Assembly (NCBI GenBank): GCA_019925795.1
Contig: CM034300.1
Coordinates: forward strand, 36,443,591-36,507,590
Direction: 5' to 3'
Source of the DNA: Dendrobium chrysotoxum
Taxonomy: Eukaryota; Streptophyta; Magnoliopsida; Asparagales; Orchidaceae
Length of the DNA stretch: 64,000 bases
Made by a program: the position numbers and the translations under genes. Under the pieces are notes generated by a model, which saw nothing but the letters and a program-made list of their open reading frames with translations, did not search any database and was not told where the DNA came from. Positions 11,777-21,212 of this stretch are shown piece by piece; within the stretch, counting starts at the first letter, position 1; the number at the start of each line of letters is the position of its first letter.

Positions 11777-11979
11777 AGGTTTAGGGTTTTTAGGGTTTAG
11801 GGTTTATGGTTTAGGGTTTAGGGATTAGGGTTTAGGGTTTTTTTGGGTTTTTATGGTATAGAATTAAGGGTTTAGGGTTTTGGATTTTTTAGTTTTTTTA
11901 GGGTTTTTAGGTTTTATAGTTTAGGGTTTTAGGGTTTTGTTTATTTAGGTTTTTAGGGTTTAGGGTTTAGGGTTTAGGG
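11777..11979 (+). repeat. Degenerate telomere-like array, TTTAGGG orientation, right part
   Basis: It continues the array at 6771-8881 after the LINE. It contains the same AGAATTAAGGG...TTTTGGATTTTTTA variant block (about 11860) seen near 7322 and 8520. It is cut at 11980 by the 5' LTR of Sirevirus B. Confidence 0.92.
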
Positions 11980-12229
11980 TGTTGCAAATCTGGCTTTGAT
12001 GATGACAAACATGTTTCCAGTGTGTTTTGCTTGGCTAATCTGTTTCAGGCACAAAAGACCGCGAGCCACTCAAGCCAACTCAAGATCGGGTCCAAGTGTG
12101 TCAAATGTATGATTTTTCTTTTTATTGAGTCAATTGTAATGTAACTGATCCCCTAGCTAAGTAACCTTGCACACACACACTCAGGGGGAGAGATTGAGTG
12201 AGTTAGAGTTTCTGTTCAAAATTTGTTCA

Positions 12230-12900
12230 GATCGTCCTGGACGATAATTTCATCGTCCTGGATGATCCAGTTAAAAACAGAAACCCTAATTCGGGCGACT
12301 AAGCTAAGAGGGTCTGATTGAGCCGATCGTCCTGGACGATCTATGGATCGTACGGGACGATATTCCCAAATCAGAAATTCTCAGCCGCCAGATTAAGTTA
12401 GGCAAGTTTTATTTTAAGTATTTTGGTCTGATTGTCCCGGACGATACGTGTATCGTCCTGGATGATTCACTACAATCATGCCTAACTTAGTCTGGTAATT
12501 AAGGAAAGCAATTAATGTTTAATTGATACGATCACATCGTCCTGGACGATCGCAGGATCGTCCCAGACGATCGTGATCGTCTTGTGCATTTCAGCTGTAC
12601 GTCCAGAACTATGTACAGGACGATTTGGGGGCCTTTTTGAACTAATCGTATCGGACGATTACCCTATCGTCCGAGACGATCAAGTCATTTTTTGGTCGTC
12701 CAGCACAGATTTCTCTGGACGACCCGAACTGTCTTCTGGACGATTTCCTTCAATTTGAACTAATCGTCCCGGACGATCGCAGGATCGTACGGGACGATAT
12801 GAATAACTTTTTCTACTGGTCGTCCAGAAGAGCCAGATCGTCCAGGCTGAAACAGCTGAATTTGAACTGATCGTACAGATCGTCCTGGATGATCTTGGCC
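12230..12900 (+). promoter_or_regulatory. Palindrome array in the U3 of copy B
   Basis: About 15-17 copies or half-copies of a palindrome with consensus ATCGTCCTGGACGAT (centre T, C or A; some with GTACGGGACGAT). It ends roughly 40 bp before the TATA-like box. Sireviruses of maize are known to carry arrays of a different palindrome (CACCGGAC..GTCCGGTG type) in the same place, thought to be cis-regulatory; this is my basis for calling it regulatory. Many copies show CG changed to TG or CA. Confidence 0.8.
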
Positions 12901-12936
12901 GACAAGTTAAGATTTTGGGCAAATTTTAAGCCCTCC

Positions 12937-12944
12937 TTTAAAAG
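12937..12944 (+). promoter_or_regulatory. TATA-like box of the copy B LTR
   Basis: TTTAAAAG, directly after the palindrome array. The same position in copy G reads TATAAAAG (45373-45380). It probably sets the U3/R boundary some 30 bp downstream. Confidence 0.55.
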
Positions 12945-13160
12945 AACTTTTTCCAATTTTTGGAAAAATCTTTTGCTGCCTTCCTTCCTTGAGAAATCCT
13001 AGAGAGAGAGAGTTGGGAAAGAGAGAAGAGATCTTGTGAGGGGGAGTTAGTGAGGGATTCACTAAGGTTGCTCCAAGTATGGATCAGAGTCATCTTCTCC
13101 GCTCGTCATCTGTCGTCTAGTCGGTGTTCTTCGTGGGAGGATCGTTCGCAAGAAGATCCG

Positions 13161-13293
13161 GGTTCTCTGCCCGCTTCAGGAGGAAGCGAAAGGAGTTCGT
13201 GGGTTCTCTGCCCGCTTCAGGTGGAAGCAAAAGGAGTTCGAAGGTTCTCTGCCTGCTTCAGGAGGAAGCGAAAGGAGGTCAGGTTCTCTACCT
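13161..13293 (+). repeat. Three 41-bp tandem repeats with hairpins in the copy B leader
   Basis: Units begin GGTTCTCTGCC at 13161, 13202 and 13243, with a partial fourth at 13282. Each complete unit can fold as a stem of about 5-6 bp around GCTTC-AGGAG-GAAGC. The same array is in the LTRs of all copies. As it lies downstream of the TATA box, it would be in the 5' leader of the genomic RNA. Confidence 0.75.
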
Positions 13294-13381
13294 CACCGTG
13301 TGGTGAAAAGGAGGTGTTTTGTACAGGCTTCTCCGCCTTGCTGTGGGAGCAAAAGGAGAGTCACTTTCGTTTAGTGCAATA

Positions 13382-13401
13382 CTCGGAGGGAAGGCTCCGG
13401 G
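13382..13401 (+). other. Conserved GC-rich hairpin in U5, copy B
   Basis: Reads CTCGGAGGGAAGGCTCCGGG; in solo LTR E (41065-41084) the intact form is a 7-bp perfect stem CCCGGAG/CTCCGGG with loop GGGAGG. Present in all LTRs of the window. Role unknown; RNA packaging, dimerisation or 3' processing are possible. Confidence 0.6.
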
Positions 13402-13665
13402 GAGTGGACGTAGGTCAAGTTGACCGAACCACTATAAAATCTGGTTTGCTTTTCTGATTCAGTTTTGCATTTTACTTTTCAATATAAACTGCTTGGGTGA
13501 ATATCGTTGGTTGATCTTTTCGTTATTATTTACTTGTTTTCGCTGCTAAGTATCGAAAAGATTTTTGTAGTTATCGTGAAATTTTTAAATAACCAATTCA
13601 CCCCCCCTCTTGGTTAGCCTCGGGACTAGTTCACTAGGGCTTAACATCCCTTTCGAACTTTTAAG

Positions 13666-13676
13666 TGGTATCAGAG
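13666..13676 (+). promoter_or_regulatory. Primer binding site (initiator tRNA-Met), copy B
   Basis: TGGTATCAGAG, two bases after the LTR end; matches the 3' end of plant initiator tRNA-Met. Confidence 0.93.
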
Positions 13677-13719
13677 AGGGATTCAAAATTTCTGTTTAAA
13701 AACTTTTGAATTTGATCCA

Positions 13720-15530
13720 ATAGCTAACTGTAACAATCATAATACTGCTGAAGGTTATTCTATTACTAGACCACCGTTGTTTGACAATATTCCTTTTGAT
13801 TTTTGGAAAACACGCATGTCTACTTTTCTACAATCTATTGATTATCGCATGTGGATGTTAGTTAAGGACGGATAAGAACCACCTTTTCGAATGATTAACA
13901 ATGTGAAAACTGAATTGCCATTTACTGATTGGACGTTTGATGATCGTGATTTAGCACAGTTGAATGCAAAATGTTTGAACTGTTTCTTTTGTGCTTTGAA
14001 ATCTGAAGACTATATGCGTGTTTCTACTTGTACAACGGGAAAGGAAATCTGGGATAGGTTATGTATAACATACGAAGGTACAACTGAAGTCAAACAATCT
14101 ATGTTAAATATCTTGTTACATGATTACGAACTTTTTCGCATGAAACCTAGTGAGACTATTTCAGAAATGTACACAAGGTTCACTCAGATTGTTACCTCTT
14201 TGCATGCTTTAGGTAGAGAACTTACCAACTACGAAAGAGTGAACAAGATTCTTAGATGTTTGCCTGCTTCTTATGATGCTAAGATTACTGCTATTACTGA
14301 ATCCAAAGATTTAAATACTTACTCTATTGATAGCTTATTTGGATCACTCATTGCTTACGAGCAAGGGGTGAACCAAAGGCAACTTGATGTAGGAGAACGC
14401 AAGAAAGAGAAGACCGTGGCACTAAAGGCCAAAGATTCAGATGCTAGCACTTCCGGGTCTGATAGCGATGAAGTTGCCTTAATCACAAGGCAATTCAAAA
14501 GCTTTCTAAGGAAGAAACATAAGAACTATCAGAAGTGGAACAAGGGTAAGTTCAATAAAAACTTTAAGGGTTCATCTGAATCGGTTTGTTTTGAATGCAG
14601 GAAGCCTGGACACATTAAGGCTGATTGTCCAACACTTAAAGCTCACCTAAGCAAGGAGAAGGGTGAGGAGAAACCAAAGTTCAGAAAGGACAAGAAGCGG
14701 ATTCAGAAGGCATTCTGGGCAGACTCTGCATCCGACTCTTCTGAGACTGAAGCTGAAAAGGAGAAAACAAACTTGTGTCTGATGGCTGATGATCACCCTG
14801 GTCAGTCGGACCAGGAAGAGGTTTGTGAGCTTACTTACGATCAGTTATTTGAAGTTTCTGAAAAGATTCATACATCGTATAGGAAGCTTAAGAAAACCCA
14901 TGCTAGTTTGAAACTAAATTATCTGACTTTGCAAAAAGAGCATGAAGTGTTGATTAAGGATCATTCCACCATTGATAGCAATCACATGTCTTTACTAGAT
15001 GAGTTTGATGAACTGAATAAAAAGCATTCTGATTTAATTATTGAGCATAACTCGTTAAAAATATCGCATGGTAAATTAGAACTTGCTTTTAAGAAAGTGA
15101 ATGATTTGGCATCTGAGTTAGAAAGTATTGAAAGTGCAAAAACGCTTGAAATTGAAAGTTTAAACAAACACATTGAGTTTTTGAAAGTGAAAATCAGTGC
15201 TTTTGAAAATAACAAAACACCGCCTACTTTTGAACAATTTTATGCACCGCCACCTTTAAAAATTCTGTTGCAAGTTCATCAAAGAATGTTTCATACACTA
15301 CTAGGAAGAGGCACTATCACTCACGACGTTTAGTTAATCCTTTTCCTGGTGTTAGATATTTTTCATGTGGCATGTTAGGACACATATTACACACTTGTAC
15401 TGTTCACCGTAGTACACATTGGGTGTGGAGACCCAAACTACCTGTTGCACAGCACAGCACGCATGCATCGCATTCTTCTTTTCATAAGAAGGAACCCAAA
15501 CCTGTTTGGGTTCCTAAGACTGACATTTGA
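13720..15530 (+). pseudogene. gag: Sirevirus Gag, copy B, interrupted
   Basis: Alignment with copies D and G places the start at 13720, but the codon is ATA instead of ATG. Other breaks: an in-frame TAA at 13873-13875 and a one-base deletion near 15256 that shifts the tail. The long open part (13891-15255) shows the gag-polypeptide region, a Lys/Ser-rich linker, the first CCHC knuckle (CFECRKPGHIKADC) near 14590, an acidic part, then a Leu/Glu/Lys coiled-coil-like segment. The second knuckle (CGMLGHILHTC context) lies after the frameshift near 15365. The tail ends with TGA at 15528-15530, 11 bases before pol. Confidence 0.9.
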
Positions 15531-15541
15531 TGATTTTGTAG

Positions 15542-18500
15542 GTGTGCTCTCACACAAGACCTCGTGAGAGCATGTGGTACCTGGACAGCGGATGTTCTAG
15601 ACATATGACTGGAGATGCAAATCAGTTCATTTCGCTGGAGGCCAGAGCTGGAGGTAAGGTTACACTTGGAGATAACACCACCAGGAAGGTGGTAGGCACA
15701 GGTATGATTGGTGATTCAAAGAATTTTGTGATTGATAATGTGTTGCTTGTAGATGGACTGAAACACAACTTGCTGAGCATTAGTAAACTCTGCGACAAGG
15801 GATACAGCATCAAATTCCTGCCCACTGGCTGCATTTTAAGCTTAAATAATGAAGTTGTTTTGCAGGGGCAAAGGATCAACAACGTCTACAAGCTGGATGT
15901 AAGTAGCATTAAATCTGATAATTCAATTTGCTTAAAAACTGCTGTTGATGAGTCTTGGTTATGGCATAGGAGATTGTGTCATGCTAGTATGAAAACCCTT
16001 AGGAGAGTCACCCAAAAGGACTTAGTTAGAGGTGTGCCCAAGCTTAAGTTCACTAAGGATCACCTGTGTGATGCCTGTCAGTTGGGGAAGCAAGTCCAGT
16101 CCTCTTTTCACTCAGTTAAGGACATTAGCACCTCTAGACCTTTAGAAGTTCTTCATATGGACCTCTTTGGACCCATTAGCACTGCCAGCTTAGGGGGGAG
16201 AGTCTATGGTTTTGTGATTGTTGATGATTATTCAAGGTTCACTTGGGTTAAGTTTTTGTCACACAAATCTGAGTCATTTAATGAGTTTAGATCTTTCTCT
16301 ACTTGGATTCAGAAGAAGTTAGGATGTGAGATTATTACCATCCATAGTGATCACGGAGGGGAGTTTGAAAATGAAAGATTTGGAAGTTTTTGTGAGGATC
16401 ATGGGATTAGTCATAATTTTTCAGCTCCTAGGACCCCTCAGCAGAACGGGGTAGCTGAAAGGAAGAACAGGACCTTAGTAGAAGCCGCTAGAGCCATGCT
16501 TGCCGAGTATTCACTTCCTAAATACTTTTGGGCTGAAGCGGTGAACACTGCCTGTTATGTGCTGAATAGGGTGAATGTGAGAGTCAAACTGAACAAGACA
16601 CCTTATGAGATCATTAAGGGTAGAACACCAAATCTGTCCCACCTCCATGTCTTTGGCTGTAAGGTTTTCATTCTGAACAACGGGAAGTCACCCTTAGGAA
16701 AATTTGACCCCAAATCTGATGAAGGAGTGTTCTTAGGATATTCAAGTGTGGGGAAATCCTTTAGGGTGTTCAATAGGAGGACTTTGGTGGTGGAAGAAAC
16801 AACCCTTGTAGTGTTTGATGAATCTGATCCTAAGGAGTCTAGATCTGAAGTAGAAGATGAAGAGATTGTTGAGGTTACCCAAGGAGTTGGAAATACAAAT
16901 TTGGAGGAAAGGGTAGAACCTCAAACCACATTGCCTAGAGATTGGAGATATTCTTCGAGTCATCCTAAAGAACTGATCTTAGGAGACCCTTCTGAAGGTG
17001 TTAGGATTAGGCATGGACTTAGGAAGGAAGTAAACCATTCTGCCTTTATCTCAATGACTGAACCCACCAACATCAATCAATCCCTGTCGGATGAATTTTG
17101 GATTTTAGCTATACAGGAAGAATTGAATCAATTTGTAAGGAATGATGTTTGGGAGTTAGTAGAAATACCTAAAAATCAAAGTATTGTGGGAACCAAGTGG
17201 GTCTTTAAGAATAAGATGAATGATTCTGGTGTGGTGGTGAGAAATAAGGCAAGATTGGTGGCTAAGGGGTATAATCAGATAGAAGGGATAGATTTTGAGG
17301 AAACTTTTGCCCCTGTAGCTAGATTGGAAGCCATTAGAGTGCTACTAGCCTTTGCCTGTTACAAAGGATTTAAGCTGTTTCAAATGGATGTCAAGAGTGC
17401 CTTTTTAAATGGGGTAATTAAAGAAGATGTTTTCGTAGAACAACCCCCAGGTTTTGAGAGTTCCCAATATCCAAGTCATGTCTATAAATTAAAAAAGGCC
17501 TTATATGAATTGAAACAGGCACCCAGAGCTTGGTATGAGAGGCTTAGCACATTCCTGTTAGAAAGAGAGTTTGTTAAGGGGAGCGTAGACACCACCCTTT
17601 TTTTGAGGAGATTAGGAGATGACTTACTCATTGTCCAGATCTATGTTGATGATATAATTTTTGGATCTTCTGATAAATACTTATGTGAAGAGTTTTCTAA
17701 AATAATGAGTAAACAGTTTGAGATGAGTATGATGGGAGAATTGTCCTACTTTTTGGAGTTTAGCATAAGGCAAACGAATGATGGAACCTTTCTCAATCAA
17801 TCAAAATACACTAAGGATATTTTGAAGAAATATGAAATGGACAAAGCCAAGCCAATCAATACTCCCATGCCCTCCTCAGTTCAGTTAGATAAGGATTCAA
17901 ATGGAAAATCTGTTGATCAGAAGAAGTATAAAGGGATAATAGCTTCACTGCTTTACCTGACAGCTAGCCGACCTGATATCATGTTTAGTGTCTATCTTTG
18001 TGCTAGGTTTCAGGCTGATCCTAAAGTGTCCCACCTGACTGCTGTTAAGAGAATTCTTAGATATCTTTTAGGGACCCCAAACCTAGGAATTTGGTACCCT
18101 AGGCACAGCACCTCTTTTGAGATCATTGGATATTCTGATTCTGACTTTGCGGGGTGTAGGGTGGATAGGAAGAGTACTTCTGGGACTTGTCAATTTATAG
18201 GACAGTCGTTAGTCTCCTGGTCCAGTAGAAAATAGAACTCAGTTGTACTTTCCACTACTGAAGCTGAGTACATTGCCTTAGGGAGTTGTGTGGCCCAAGT
18301 TCTTTGGTTGAAGCAGCAAGTCTTGGATTTAGGAGTACCTGTTGGCACAATGTCTGTTCTGTGTGATAATACTAGTGCCATCTGTATCTCTAAGAATCCA
18401 ATCCAACATTCTAGGACCAAACACATTGACATTAGGCATCACTTCATTAGGGACCATGTTACAAAAGGGGACATTGAGCTACACCACGTAGCAACTAAAA

Positions 18501-18592
18501 ATCAGCTGGCTGACATATTCACTAAACCACTGGCCTTTGACTCATTCAGCATTTTGAGAACCAGATTAGGAGTGATTGATATAAATGCTTGA
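15542..18592 (+). pseudogene. pol: Sirevirus Pol polyprotein (PR-INT-RT-RH), copy B, one internal stop
   Basis: An open frame of 1017 codons apart from one TAG at 18233-18235. Order: aspartic protease (Asp-Ser-Gly at residues 15-17); GAG-pre-integrase HHCC zinc site (about 140-180, ending CDAC); integrase core with HMDLFGP (about 205), HSDHGGEF (about 268) and the Glu of VAERKNR (about 305), the DDE set; RT with KARLVAKGY and TFAPVAR, and the YVDD catalytic box near residue 701; RNase H with YSDSDFAG (about 862), the Glu of TEAEYIA after the stop, and CDNTSA. The stop falls between RNase H catalytic residues. YELKQAPRAW carries Glu where copies C and G have Gly. The start is GTG by alignment; a TAG sits directly before it. 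Best-preserved gene in the window. Confidence 0.94.
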
Positions 18593-19917
18593 TTCTGATG
18601 ACTGCTGATTTATGATTATTATGATTGGTATTCTGATTTCTGTTAGTTAGTTTTTTTTTTGTATTCTGTTTTCTGATTTCTGTTAGTTAGTTTTCATATT
18701 TTGATTTCTGATTTTTGTTAGTTAGTTTTGGTTTGATTATTTGCTTTCAGTTGATTTTATTTCTTCTGCTGATTTCTGTGTTACCGTTTTTTGTTAGTTT
18801 GATTTGAGTATTTACTTTGCTATGATTTTCTACCTATTTTTATTTATTTACGGGTTCATATCTTGCACTTACTGTTTTATGCTTTTCAAGATCTGATCAC
18901 CGCTCACTACTTCTGGTGATCTGAATTTTTGACTGGGAGTTTTTACCTTATTTTGGTTTGGAAGCTGATAAGCAGTGATTGACTTCGTTGAATCTGTTAA
19001 AGGGAAGAAACATTGATAATTGTTTCTCTTCCTCTAACTCCTTTACTGGTGCGTAGTTTCTTTTGAATAAAAATCCTTTTTAAAATTAAAATGTTAGTCT
19101 TTGAAATAGAGATTATTTTATCTTCCTACAGTAATCTGCCTCATATCAATAGTGTTTTTCAAAGTCTTGAGTCATTAGTTTGATTTTCTAAACCAAGTGA
19201 TTGCATTTATCATATGTTGTATGGATTTTGTTTTGTGAATCGTTCTTCCTTACTGCGGAGAGTCATCTCCTATGTCTGGAAGATAATCTCACAGCTGAGA
19301 CTCTTAATGATTATGAAAAGGAGAAAGCTTATAAAAGATGCGCAGTGCGCCAGATAATTTGAAAAAGAGGCATAAAATGAGCCCAAAATTGAAAAGATGC
19401 GAAATTGCCAAATTGGATACACAAAGTGTATCAAAAATCAAAAGATGCGCAAAGCGCCAACCAATTTGAAAAAGAGGCACAAAATGAGCCCAACACAAGC
19501 TTTCTTTCCTTTCAGATTATTAAATGTCTTAGAAAAATCTGTGCGCCACTTAATATTTTTAAAAGCTTGAGTCTTGAAAATCCTGATTTCTGATTTTTTC
19601 TTTGTAATACTATTATATCAGATATTTTTCTGGAACGAGGCTTGAAAGGATTTCTTTTCAAATCTAATGTCTTTTATTCTGAATCGGATTTTTGTGTTGA
19701 AAGAGGTTTGCATCGATAAGGTGCCCGGGGTTGGAGTTACGAAAGTTGATTATTTCCAATCTTTTTTGGATTTCAGTGCTGTCAATTGTCCTGTCATTGG
19801 TTTTTGAATCTAAAATCAAGGAAACATTCTGATTTTCCTGTTTTGTAGTTTGTTCTATTTATGTTTTATTTTATGTTTTCTTATCGTGTTATGTTTTTCG
19901 CTCCTCCTTTTTGTGAT
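18593..19917 (+). other. Spacer after pol, copy B (env-like ORF missing)
   Basis: Non-coding, T-rich, with repeated CTGATTTCTGTTAGTTAG text at 18630-18730. At 19330-19495 is a structured module: two related ~53-bp units (AAAAGATGCGCA...AAAATGAGCCCA) flanking a GATACACAAAGTGTATC hairpin; copies D and G have it too. At about 19846 the text jumps from the pre-env spacer to the post-env region, as compared with D, so the env-like ORF and its upstream palindrome cluster have been lost. I see no other gene. Confidence 0.75.
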
Positions 19918-19931
19918 GTCAAAAGGGGGAG
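19918..19931 (+). promoter_or_regulatory. Upstream polypurine tract, copy B
   Basis: Contains AAAAGGGGGAG, about 165 bp before the main tract. Multiple PPTs are a known Sirevirus trait; copy D has the same arrangement. Confidence 0.8.
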
Positions 19932-20080
19932 TCAGTTGTAGTCGTGTCTGTTTCTATTTTCTGAGTCATGTTTCCTGTATTGTTTTAGCTGTTAAATGAA
20001 AATTTAAAAAAAAATGTTTGTTTGTTTGATCTCCTAGTTTACTTTTACTGTCAGACTACTTTACAAATATTTGCCAACAT

Positions 20081-20095
20081 CAAAAAGGGGGAGAT
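20081..20095 (+). promoter_or_regulatory. Polypurine tract next to the 3' LTR, copy B
   Basis: CAAAAAGGGGGAGAT directly before TGTTGCAAATC of the LTR; it would prime plus-strand DNA synthesis. Confidence 0.93.
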
Positions 20096-20712
20096 TGTTG
20101 CAAATCTGGCTTTGATGATGACAAACATGTTTCCAGTGTGTTTTGCTTGGCTAATCTATTTCAGGCACAAAAGACCGCGAGCCACTCAAGCCAACTCAAG
20201 ATCGGGTCCAAGTGTGTCAAATGTATGATTTTTCTTTTTATTGAGTCAATTTTAATGCAACTAATCCCCTAGCTAAGTAACCTTGCACACACACACTCAG
20301 GGGGAGAGATTGAGTGAGTTAGAGTTTTTGTTCAAAATTTGTTCAGATCGTCCTGGACGATAGTTTCATCATCCTGGATGATCCAGTTAAAAATAGAAAC
20401 CCTAATTAGGGCGACTAAGCTAAGAGGGTCTGATTGAGCCGATCGTCCTGGACGATCTATGGATCTTACGGGACGATATTCCCAAATCAGAAATTCTCAG
20501 CCGCCAGATTAAGTTAGGCAAGTTTTATTTTAAGTATTTTGGTCTGATCGTCCCGGACGATACGTGTATCGTCCTGGACGATTCACTACAATCATGCCTA
20601 ACTTAGTCTGGTAATTAAGGAAAGCAATTAATGTTTAATTGATACGATCACATCGTCCTGGACGATCGCAGGATCGTTCCGGACGATCGTGATCGTCTTG
20701 TGCATTTCAGCT
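20096..20712 (+). repeat. 3' LTR of copy B, first 617 bp
   Basis: Colinear with 11980-12596 with 14 substitutions by eye, several of them C/T or G/A. Truncated by the N gap, so the expected remaining ~1.07 kb and the right flank of the insertion are not visible. Confidence 0.95.
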
Positions 20713-21212
20713 NNNNNNNNNNNNNNNNNNNNNNNNNNNNNNNNNNNNNNNNNNNNNNNNNNNNNNNNNNNNNNNNNNNNNNNNNNNNNNNNNNNNNNNN
20801 NNNNNNNNNNNNNNNNNNNNNNNNNNNNNNNNNNNNNNNNNNNNNNNNNNNNNNNNNNNNNNNNNNNNNNNNNNNNNNNNNNNNNNNNNNNNNNNNNNNN
20901 NNNNNNNNNNNNNNNNNNNNNNNNNNNNNNNNNNNNNNNNNNNNNNNNNNNNNNNNNNNNNNNNNNNNNNNNNNNNNNNNNNNNNNNNNNNNNNNNNNNN
21001 NNNNNNNNNNNNNNNNNNNNNNNNNNNNNNNNNNNNNNNNNNNNNNNNNNNNNNNNNNNNNNNNNNNNNNNNNNNNNNNNNNNNNNNNNNNNNNNNNNNN
21101 NNNNNNNNNNNNNNNNNNNNNNNNNNNNNNNNNNNNNNNNNNNNNNNNNNNNNNNNNNNNNNNNNNNNNNNNNNNNNNNNNNNNNNNNNNNNNNNNNNNN
21201 NNNNNNNNNNNN
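20713..21212. other. Assembly gap of 500 N
   Basis: Exactly 500 undetermined bases, a usual scaffold placeholder of unknown true size. It separates plus-strand copy B from minus-strand copy C, and TTTAGGG-oriented from CCCTAAA-oriented arrays, so order and orientation across it are not secured by sequence. Confidence 1.

Larger units (their letters stand above)
11980..13663 (+). repeat. 5' LTR of copy B
   Basis: 1684 bp, TGTTGCAAATCTGG at the start; the final CA is mutated to TA. U3 holds a dense palindrome array (12230-12900), then the TATA-like box, a leader with 41-bp hairpin repeats, and a U5 ending in a C-run before TTCGAACTTT. A 135-codon plus-strand frame (13050-13457) overlaps the 41-bp repeats, which are out of codon phase, and it lacks homology to anything I recognise. 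Confidence 0.95.
11980..20712 (+). mobile_element. Sirevirus copy B, nearly complete, 3' LTR running into the gap
   Basis: 5' LTR, PBS, gag, pol, spacer, two polypurine tracts and the first 617 bp of the 3' LTR, all on the plus strand. The LTR starts right after TAGGG of the telomere-like array. Over the 617 aligned LTR bases I count 14 substitutions and no indel (about 2.3%), so it is fairly young. Unlike copies D and G it has no env-like ORF: the spacer after pol jumps to the pre-PPT region at about 19846, so roughly 2 kb is missing. Confidence 0.95.
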
